Origin: Chthoniobacterales bacterium
GTDB lineage: Bacteria > Verrucomicrobiota > Verrucomicrobiia > Chthoniobacterales > JACTMZ01
Length of the DNA: 10,931 nt
Direction: 5' to 3'
NCBI GenBank assembly: GCA_017853515.1
Contig: JAFMJK010000057.1
Span: forward strand, 1-10,931
The notes below the pieces were generated by a model. The model searched no databases. It was not told where the DNA came from and saw only the letters and a program-made list of their open reading frames with translations. Both the position numbers and the translations under genes were made by a program. Positions 6,992 to 10,931 of the stretch are shown here, one piece after another. The number at the start of each line of letters is the position of its first letter. The stretch's first letter is position 1.

Positions 6992-8223
6992 AAATGGAGA
7001 GCCAGCTTGGCGTGATCCTCTTCGGGAATGAAGCGGTCGAGCAGGAGGAATCGCGGGTCGTCCTTGGCTTTCAGGGTGGCCCACGGCGTTTCGTCCACCG
7101 GGCGCAGACGCAGGATGCGTTTCTGGCCGGTGCTGAAGCGGTGCATCGACTGGCGTTTGCCGGCGATGTGCGCGGCGTGCAAAACGACAAGGTGCGTTCC
7201 GTCGAATTTGCCCTTGAGCACTTGGTGCACGCGGTAGACGAAAGCGACGAGCGAATCGTTGTAGGGCGCGATTTCCTCGTGGCGGAAAGGCGGGTTGATC
7301 CGTTCCAGCGAGCACTGCACGACCAGCCGGCTCGCGTGGTCATCGGGCGCTTCGGCGCCGGTTTCCCCGTTCGAGACCAAGTATGTCTCCCCGGCATCCA
7401 ACGGCCGCGCGGAGAGGTCCTGCTCGACAAGGTTGTGCACTTTTTGCGCCCACAAATTCATGTCCTCGCCGAAGAAATGCTGCTTGTCGGGCTGCAGATT
7501 GCGGTAGGGATATTCGATCAAGTCGCGGCTATCGATCACGGTCATGGCCGGGCCGGCCATCGCGTGGAGACACTCCACCAACGTGTCCTGCACGGCCACC
7601 GGCGTGTTGCCGCAGGTCGGCGGCGCCACCCAGTAAAGACGGCGCACCGGAGGATTGGCCTGACCGATGAGAGAAAGAAACGGCGTGACGAAAGGTCCGA
7701 GCGCATCGCCGTTGCGCGAGCCGCCCCGTCCTTTGAGCAGGTCGAACAAGTTGTTGCCGAGCTGCACGATGAGAATCTCGGGGTGCGTCGCGGGAAGGAG
7801 GTTTTCGATCTTGGGCACCGGATATTTCGAAGGACGGTGGCCGCGCCGCATGCCATAGGTGTCCTGCAAGGAAACGGGACCCTCGGGCGCCGTTTCGATC
7901 GTCCAGAAACCGCAGCGCGACTGCGCTTTGGCGAAACTTTTCAGCAACGTCCACGAGAGCGGGTGCGTGCCGCACGCCATGTAGGTGTTGACGTTGGGAA
8001 CACCCGCCGCGCGGAACAACCCGTCGAGGCACGAGCCGAAACCGCACAGCGCCATCGAATCGCCGAGGATCAAGACGGAATTGAGGCGCGTCCGGGAAGA
8101 CGCGAGGGCTCGGGATGCCCCCAAGGCCGGAGCGAGGGCGGCCGCACCCAGCAGCCTGAGGAATCGGCGACGGGGCCAGAGCACGGCATCGCTGTCCGGT
8201 GGATTAAGCAATGCCCGCGTCAA
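6988..8223 (-). CDS. Tat-exported SGNH hydrolase-like protein with C-terminal accessory domain
   Basis: Up to 411 residues. Near the start is a twin-arginine type signal, WPRRRFLRLLGAAALAPALG, with cleavage likely after ASRALA (about residue 41). The SGNH domain follows: LILGDSMALCGFGS (S56), VQLGNNLFD (N157/N158), WVAPPTCG, and PDKQHFFGEDMNLWA with D246 and H249 at the catalytic positions. From about 275 to the end there is an extra beta-rich-looking region (RLVVQCSLERI, IAPYNDSLVAFVYRVHQVLKG, THLVVLHAAHI). It recalls accessory regions of AlgX-like polysaccharide acetylation proteins; this is recollection, not a search. No ATG begins the frame: TTG at 8223 and GTG at 8184 are the candidates, and the GTG gives a compact Tat signal. 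It heads the ten-gene run and is divergent from the zinc-ribbon gene at 8305. Confidence 0.82.
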   Translation of the reverse strand: MTRALLNPPDSDAVLWPRRRFLRLLGAAALAPALGASRALASSRTRLNSVLILGDSMALCGFGSCLDGLFRAAGVPNVNTYMACGTHPLSWTLLKSFAKAQSRCGFWTIETAPEGPVSLQDTYGMRRGHRPSKYPVPKIENLLPATHPEILIVQLGNNLFDLLKGRGGSRNGDALGPFVTPFLSLIGQANPPVRRLYWVAPPTCGNTPVAVQDTLVECLHAMAGPAMTVIDSRDLIEYPYRNLQPDKQHFFGEDMNLWAQKVHNLVEQDLSARPLDAGETYLVSNGETGAEAPDDHASRLVVQCSLERINPPFRHEEIAPYNDSLVAFVYRVHQVLKGKFDGTHLVVLHAAHIAGKRQSMHRFSTGQKRILRLRPVDETPWATLKAKDDPRFLLLDRFIPEEDHAKLALHL

Positions 8224-8304
8224 CTACTTCAAAGGAGAAAGCTTATCCAGAAAAAAATCTAAGGTTTTACTTTTGTTTTCGCCTCGTTCAGAAGCTTCTC
8301 CCGC
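8224..8304. promoter_or_regulatory. Divergent intergenic region (SGNH operon / zinc-ribbon membrane protein)
   Basis: This 81-base stretch separates two divergently read genes and must hold the promoter of the ten-gene minus-strand run and that of the plus-strand gene. It is more AT-rich than its surroundings (A-run at 8251-8257, then TTTTACTTTTGTTTTC at 8265-8280), as expected for promoters. I find no -35/-10 pair good enough to name in either direction. Two AAGCTT-containing arms (8234-8244 and 8292-8301) are inverted to each other with one unpaired base. An AAAGGAG at 8231-8237 looks like a Shine-Dalgarno core on the plus strand but is 68 bases from the ATG. Confidence 0.4.
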
Positions 8305-9030
8305 ATGCGCACAGGCCAATCATACCGGTTCCGTCGGGCAAGGTGCGCGGCGTTGTCCCCGGTTCTCCTTGCAACACTCGCGGCCCACACTCTCGCGCAG
8401 AGTGCCGTGACCAACTTCACCGCGAGCAAGGACCTTCTTTTGTCCACCAAAACGCCGCTTGGCGAAGCCACCGTGACGATTCCCGCCGGCGCAGCCATCA
8501 CGAACTACGAAGTGCAAGGCGAGCAGGTGAAAATCCGGCAAGGCGCATTCACTGCGGTGGTCGCCTTGGCCGACGTGCAAACGCCCCCTACTCCCGCGCC
8601 GTCTCCCGAGGCCTCGCCAACCCCGACGCCCGAAGCGACCCCCGCTTCAACCCCAACTCCCGAACCGGAACCGTCCGCCACCGCGGCACCCGACCCGTCG
8701 CCGGCCAGCAGCGCGGCCGGGCTGGACAGCCTGCCGGATTGGTTGATGCCCGCGGCTTTCGGCGCACTGGTTGCCTACGCCCTTTTCGCCACCATCGCGT
8801 TGCTCCGCCCGCGCGGCCGCCGGAGGTCCATCGCCACCGGGCGCGAACGCCACGCGAAAGATGCGCCGGTCGTGGCACTTCCTTCGCAAGGCAAGGCCAA
8901 GCCCGCCGTGATGGCCGCAGACGGCCGTGCTATCGCCTGCCCGCTCTGCGGGAAAAACATCCCGCTCGAGAAAGTTTCCAAAGGCCGCAACTCCTGCCCC
9001 TCGTGCCACGGGGCGTTCGTCGGCGAGTAG
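8305..9030 (+). CDS. Single-span membrane protein: exported domain, Pro/Thr-rich stalk, cytoplasmic zinc ribbon
   Basis: A 241-residue protein of unknown function. Residues 1-32 form a signal-like segment (basic RFRRARCA, hydrophobic LSPVLLATLAAHTLA, Q-S-A). Residues about 33-92 form a small exported domain with a beta-rich, faintly SH3-like pattern (PLGEATVTIPAGAAITNYEV, EQVKIRQGAFTAVV). Residues about 93-136 are a low-complexity stalk of repeated TP, PS and PE units. A membrane span lies near 147-167 (LMPAAFGALVAYALFATIALL), followed by the positive stop RPRGRRR. The cytoplasmic tail ends in a zinc ribbon with CPLC (212-215) and CPSC (231-234). The ATG at 8305 is the first in frame. It converges on the next minus-strand gene with 4 bases between stops. 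It might pass an envelope cue to the cytoplasm, but that is only topology-based inference. Confidence 0.75.
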   Translation: MRTGQSYRFRRARCAALSPVLLATLAAHTLAQSAVTNFTASKDLLLSTKTPLGEATVTIPAGAAITNYEVQGEQVKIRQGAFTAVVALADVQTPPTPAPSPEASPTPTPEATPASTPTPEPEPSATAAPDPSPASSAAGLDSLPDWLMPAAFGALVAYALFATIALLRPRGRRRSIATGRERHAKDAPVVALPSQGKAKPAVMAADGRAIACPLCGKNIPLEKVSKGRNSCPSCHGAFVGE

Positions 9031-9034
9031 AACT

Positions 9035-9604
9035 TCAAGCTCCGGGCCGCGTCCCCATTTGCGAGGCCGTTTTGGCCGCCGCCTCGCGCAAACTGGTCTC
9101 GTATTCGGGCTGCAGATCGTTGCTGAACAGCAACACGCGGCCCTCGCCGGTCGATGCGTTGACCAGCAGATGCGCGCTCACCGCCTGACCCGGCCAGACA
9201 AGCGATTTGCCCGCGGCGTCCTCGTGCGGCGGCGCGCCGTAACCCGAGGCGAGCGCCTCCCGCAAGATCGTCGTCTGCCGGTTGTCCGGCGTGGAAAAAC
9301 TCACGGCGTAGAATTTTCCGTTGAGAAAATAGTAGACCACATCGCGCGCCACGAGTCCCCCGAGGACCAGCGACTCCTCCTCGCGCAGGTAAAGCGCGAC
9401 CGGATCGCCCGGCACCGAGGCACCATCGACCTCTTCGAGTTGCCAGGATTTTTTCGCCTCGTCCAGCGTCGCGCCGAAAGGCACGCCCCCGAAGGCTCTG
9501 GCCCGGTCGGGAAAAGTGTCGACCGGCGTGTCCTGCGCTTGCGCCGCGGACAAAGCGAGCGCGGCGAAAAGAAATGCGCGGATACCGAGGCGGCGCACGC
9601 TCAT
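9035..9604 (-). CDS. Secreted protein of unknown function
   Basis: A 189-residue protein with a clear Sec signal peptide (RRLGIRAFLFAALALSAAQA, cleavage before QDT at about residue 24). The mature part contains FGGVPFGATLDEAKKSW, VVYYFLNGKFYAVSF and REALASGYGAPP. This pattern (a 'G-x-P-F-G-x-x-x-x-E' entry, a 'F-x-NGK-x-Y-x-V' strand, a 'YG-x-P' turn and a Trp strand) recurs in small secreted or periplasmic hypothetical proteins, but I cannot name the family or function. The ATG at 9604 overlaps the CDGSH gene stop by 4 bases (ATGA), giving a two-gene unit and fixing the start. No Shine-Dalgarno sequence is visible. No terminator can fit between its stop and the convergent gene's stop 4 bases away. 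Confidence 0.75.
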   Translation of the reverse strand: MSVRRLGIRAFLFAALALSAAQAQDTPVDTFPDRARAFGGVPFGATLDEAKKSWQLEEVDGASVPGDPVALYLREEESLVLGGLVARDVVYYFLNGKFYAVSFSTPDNRQTTILREALASGYGAPPHEDAAGKSLVWPGQAVSAHLLVNASTGEGRVLLFSNDLQPEYETSLREAAAKTASQMGTRPGA

Positions 9605-9840
9605 GCCAATTTTGCGTGGGAACCGTCGCAGAACGGAGGCTTCGCCGTCTGCTTGCACATGCACCAGGCGACTTTGCGCTTCTCGGTGATTTCAACCTTC
9701 ACCGGCGAAAACCCTTTGCCCTTGTGCGAGCCGTCGCAAAAAGGCTGCGTGGAGGAATAACCGCACGAACACCACCAGTAAGTTCCGGGTTCCATCTCCT
9801 CGACTTTCGGCGACTTGGCGCAGCAATGGGGTTCGTTCAT
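9601..9840 (-). CDS. Tandem CDGSH iron-sulfur domain protein
   Basis: A 79-residue soluble protein with two CDGSH (mitoNEET-type) motifs, each of which binds one [2Fe-2S] cluster through three cysteines and one histidine. The first is C24-x-C26 ... P-x-C35-D-G-S-H39; the second is C60-x-C62 ... P-x-C71-D-G-S-H75. The tandem layout resembles the CISD3/Miner2 class and many bacterial homologues, proposed to act in redox or cluster transfer. There is no signal peptide, so it is cytoplasmic although its downstream partner is secreted. Extra cysteines C6 and C7 precede the first domain. The ATG at 9840 gives the normal compact length; upstream in-frame extension crosses a terminator and is not coding. 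The promoter just upstream predicts a transcript starting at or next to this ATG. Confidence 0.93.
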   Translation of the reverse strand: MNEPHCCAKSPKVEEMEPGTYWWCSCGYSSTQPFCDGSHKGKGFSPVKVEITEKRKVAWCMCKQTAKPPFCDGSHAKLA

Positions 9841-9847
9841 GGGGCAA

Positions 9848-9876
9848 GTTGTAGAATTGCGGGAAGCACAGGTCAA
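9848..9876 (-). promoter_or_regulatory. Sigma70-type promoter for the CDGSH gene, apparently leaderless
   Basis: On the minus strand TTGACC (9876-9871) and TACAAC (9853-9848) are separated by exactly 17 bases. This matches the TTGACA/TATAAT consensus at 5 of 6 and 4 of 6 positions. Seven bases separate the -10 box from the A of the ATG at 9840, so transcription would start at the start codon. It lies just downstream of the intrinsic terminator of the preceding gene, where a new promoter is needed. The sequence match is good; leaderless initiation is inferred. Confidence 0.65.
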
Positions 9877-9885
9877 TCGCGGCAC

Positions 9886-9915
9886 GAAAAACGCCCGGGC
9901 GCGTGGCCCGGGCGT
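9886..9915 (-). terminator. Intrinsic terminator of the 11-residue-repeat protein gene
   Basis: A perfect 10-base-pair inverted repeat (arms 9891-9900 and 9906-9915, ACGCCCGGGC and its complement) encloses the 5-base loop GCGTG. Read on the minus strand, the hairpin runs straight into TTTTT, counting the T at the stem end. It lies 28 bases after the stop of the gene ending at 9944 and before the CDGSH promoter, which is the right place and orientation for a strong rho-independent terminator. Confidence 0.9.
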
Positions 9916-9943
9916 CTCGGAAGTCGGACGAATCCGGCCGGGT

Positions 9944-10537
9944 TTACTGGCCGCTCGGCTTGACTGCGTCGACGGCTTTTTCCGCCCCTTCGCGCACGCC
10001 GGTGCCCACGGTCTCAACCGCGCCGGTTGTTGTCTTCACAGCTCCTTCTGTTGCTGCGGCACCGGCACTGACCGCGTCGGCAGCCGTGCCAAGCGTCGTG
10101 CTCACGGCCTCGCCGGCCGTCTTGACCGTGCCGCCGACTGCGGTTCCCGCCGTGGCCGCGGTTCCTGCCGCGGCGGCCTCGACCGCACCGGTCACGCCCT
10201 TGACCGGATTGGGATTGATCAAAGCTTTGGTCGTGTCGACCACCGTCGAACCTGCAGCTTTGGTCGTGTCGACCACCGTGCTGACGGCTTGTTCGCCGGT
10301 TTTTACCGTGCCCTCGGCCGCTTCCTTGACCGAGGCGCCGAGGTCCGTGGCGGTCTGCTTCGTCGCGTCGACGGCGGTTTGGCCGGTCTGCTTGGCCGTT
10401 TCGGCCGCGGTCTTCTGCGCCGGCGTGGGTGAGGCCGCAGCTTCGGGCGGACGCTTGGCTCCGGCTTGGGCGGAAACGGCAAGGGCCACTGCGCAAATTG
10501 CTGTGAGGGTGACTTTGAGCATTAGGAATGTCTTCAT
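9944..10537 (-). CDS. Secreted Ala/Thr/Val-rich protein with 11-residue repeats (LEA/apolipoprotein-like)
   Basis: A 197-residue protein with a Sec signal peptide (MKTFLMLKVTLTAICAVALA, cleavage after AQA near residue 25-26) and then a low-complexity body of Ala, Thr, Val, Gly and Lys with no cysteine, tryptophan or tyrosine. From residue 42 to 107 it can be cut into six consecutive 11-residue units, most with Lys at position 8, such as QTAVDATKQTA, STVVDTTKAAG and STVVDTTKALI. After a NPNPVKG hinge, residues 137-191 give five more units, four with AV at positions 8-9 (TVKTAGEAVST, TLGTAADAVSA). An 11-residue period is typical of amphipathic helices in LEA_4, apolipoprotein and synuclein-type proteins, so a membrane-surface or desiccation-protective role is possible. 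The gene stands alone and ends in a strong terminator. The ATG at 10537 directly starts the signal peptide. Confidence 0.75.
   Translation of the reverse strand: MKTFLMLKVTLTAICAVALAVSAQAGAKRPPEAAASPTPAQKTAAETAKQTGQTAVDATKQTATDLGASVKEAAEGTVKTGEQAVSTVVDTTKAAGSTVVDTTKALINPNPVKGVTGAVEAAAAGTAATAGTAVGGTVKTAGEAVSTTLGTAADAVSAGAAATEGAVKTTTGAVETVGTGVREGAEKAVDAVKPSGQ
10223..10279. repeat. 24-base perfect direct repeat inside the repeat-protein gene
   Basis: Positions 10223-10246 and 10256-10279 are identical over 24 bases and lie 33 bases apart. This equals 11 codons and encodes the two copies of STVVDTTKA in the protein. Identity at the DNA level shows a recent duplication of one 11-residue unit. Confidence 0.9.
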
Positions 10538-10636
10538 AAGTTGAGAGGTAAGTTTGCGCTCCGGGACGCAGGCAGGTCAAGCGCACCGGGAAATACAGGG
10601 TATTGTCTGGCGCGGGCGAACGGACAATAGTTGCGC
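10538..10636. promoter_or_regulatory. Divergent promoter region with inverted repeat
   Basis: This 99-base gap separates divergent genes. Arms TATTGTC (10601-10607) and GACAATA (10623-10629) are exact inverted complements, extendable to 9 pairs with one G-T wobble around an 11-base centre. In the plus direction TTGTCT (10603-10608), a 17-base spacer and AATAGT (10626-10631) form a candidate promoter ending 5 bases before the ATG at 10637. In the minus direction the mirror image gives TTGTCC, 17 bases and AATACC. The boxes are only moderate matches (4 of 6 each on the plus strand, fewer on the minus), so an operator explanation is equally possible. Confidence 0.4.
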
Positions 10637-10873
10637 ATGGCCAAGTGCGAGCACTGCGGCTTCCCTCACGCCATCCCCGGCTATTGTTCCAACTGCGGGA
10701 GCAGCGACCCTTTGCCCAGTCGCAAACTTTTGCGGCTCGCCGTCATCGTTTTCGGCCTGATTATCCTCGCCGCCTTGGGCAGCGTGCCTGTTTCGCTTTA
10801 CTTCAAGCGGCACGCGGCAACGCGCGACTATCCTGCGGCCTCGCCCGTCCCCTCGCCCGCGGAGAACAGATAA
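10637..10873 (+). CDS. Small zinc-ribbon membrane protein
   Basis: A 78-residue protein beginning MAKCEHCGFPHAIPGYCSNC, with two cysteine pairs (C4/C7 and C17/C20) forming a zinc ribbon. A single hydrophobic span follows at about 31-55 (LLRLAVIVFGLIILAALGSVPVSLYF), then a short basic and Pro/Ser-rich tail (KRHAATRDYPAASPVPSPAENR). By the positive-inside rule the topology is not clear-cut, since basic residues flank both sides; the zinc ribbon is expected in the cytoplasm. Function unknown. I use the ATG at 10637; an in-frame TTG two codons earlier is less likely. The stop lies 6 bases from the 3' end of the oppositely read tRNA gene. It echoes the larger zinc-ribbon/Pro-rich membrane protein at 8305 but I see no clear sequence homology between them. 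Confidence 0.72.
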   Translation: MAKCEHCGFPHAIPGYCSNCGSSDPLPSRKLLRLAVIVFGLIILAALGSVPVSLYFKRHAATRDYPAASPVPSPAENR

Positions 10874-10879
10874 AAAGAG

Positions 10880-10931
10880 AGCGGGTGACGAGACTCGAAC
10901 TCGCGACATCTTCCTTGGCAAGGAAGTGCTC
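10880..10931 (-). tRNA. tRNA-Gly(GCC), 3' part, cut by window edge
   Basis: Read on the minus strand the window end gives, in order: the end of the D arm (GAGCA), the anticodon arm CTTCC-TTGCCAA-GGAAG with anticodon GCC, a five-base variable loop, the T arm GCGAG-TTCGAGT-CTCGT, the acceptor half CACCCGC and the discriminator base T. CACCCGC would pair with a GCGGGTG 5' half, as in bacterial tRNA-Gly. The 5' acceptor strand and most of the D arm lie beyond 10931. CCA is not encoded: the discriminator is followed by CTCTCTTTTT, so CCA must be added by the nucleotidyltransferase. The T-run just after may end transcription. Confidence 0.95.

Noticed and set aside
8234..8301. Inverted arms GGAGAAAGCTT and AAGCTTCTCC in the divergent region
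   Set aside because: There is a one-base bulge, a 47-base loop and an AAGCTT core that is itself palindromic; chance is a fair explanation and no regulator is suggested.
8690..8830. Mobile element or CRISPR-like repetition in the Pro/Thr-rich stalk region and elsewhere
   Set aside because: The repeats are codon-level low complexity within a protein stalk; no spaced identical direct repeats, terminal inverted repeats or transposase motifs were found.
8211..9188. Plus-strand frame overlapping the zinc-ribbon membrane protein
   Set aside because: It is Arg-rich without domains and lies in a different frame from the gene at 8305, which has a signal peptide, membrane span and zinc ribbon.
10874..10931. 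tRNA-Gly 3' end as an integration (att) site
   Set aside because: tRNA 3' ends are common att sites, but no integrase, no repeated copy of the tRNA end and no mobile genes are seen in the window.

Overview
The window is GC-rich, densely coded DNA from a bacterial chromosome. The gene families, the order of the fatty-acid/ribosome cluster and the flavour of the proteins suggest a member of the Verrucomicrobiota or a close relative. That assignment is an inference from protein resemblance only, because no rRNA or other phylogenetic marker is available for placement here. Twelve of the fourteen protein genes called, plus a partial tRNA, lie on the minus strand.

Reading the minus strand from about 8223 down to 412 gives a run of ten co-directional, very tightly packed genes. 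They are a Tat-type SGNH hydrolase, a Sec-type SGNH hydrolase, a small lipoprotein, guaA (GMP synthase), coaD (phosphopantetheine adenylyltransferase), a YceD/DUF177 protein, rpmF (L32), plsX, fabH and a TatD-family metal-dependent nuclease. Junctions range from 4-base overlaps to 25 bases, so the run looks like one operon joining GMP synthesis, CoA synthesis, the start of phospholipid/fatty-acid synthesis and ribosome assembly to two envelope hydrolases. After a gap of roughly 330 bases with no convincing gene, the window edge at base 1 cuts through the 5' part of a urate oxidase gene, also on the minus strand.

The right part (8224-10931) is a set of small envelope or redox genes. A plus-strand gene encodes a membrane protein with a signal peptide, a Pro/Thr-rich stalk, one membrane span and a cytoplasmic zinc ribbon. 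It converges, with 4 bases between stop codons, on a two-gene minus-strand unit: a tandem CDGSH iron-sulfur protein followed by a secreted protein of unknown function. Above that unit lie a strong intrinsic terminator and a minus-strand gene for a secreted protein built from 11-residue repeats. A second, smaller plus-strand zinc-ribbon membrane protein comes next, and the window ends inside a minus-strand tRNA-Gly(GCC).

Two patterns cut across the genes. Essentially none of the chosen start codons has a recognisable Shine-Dalgarno sequence. At least one promoter (for the CDGSH gene) is placed so that its transcript should begin at the start codon. I see no CRISPR array, transposon, phage or classical defence system. 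The most unusual items are the tandem SGNH paralogue pair, the 11-residue-repeat protein and the Shine-Dalgarno-poor, possibly leaderless style of initiation.
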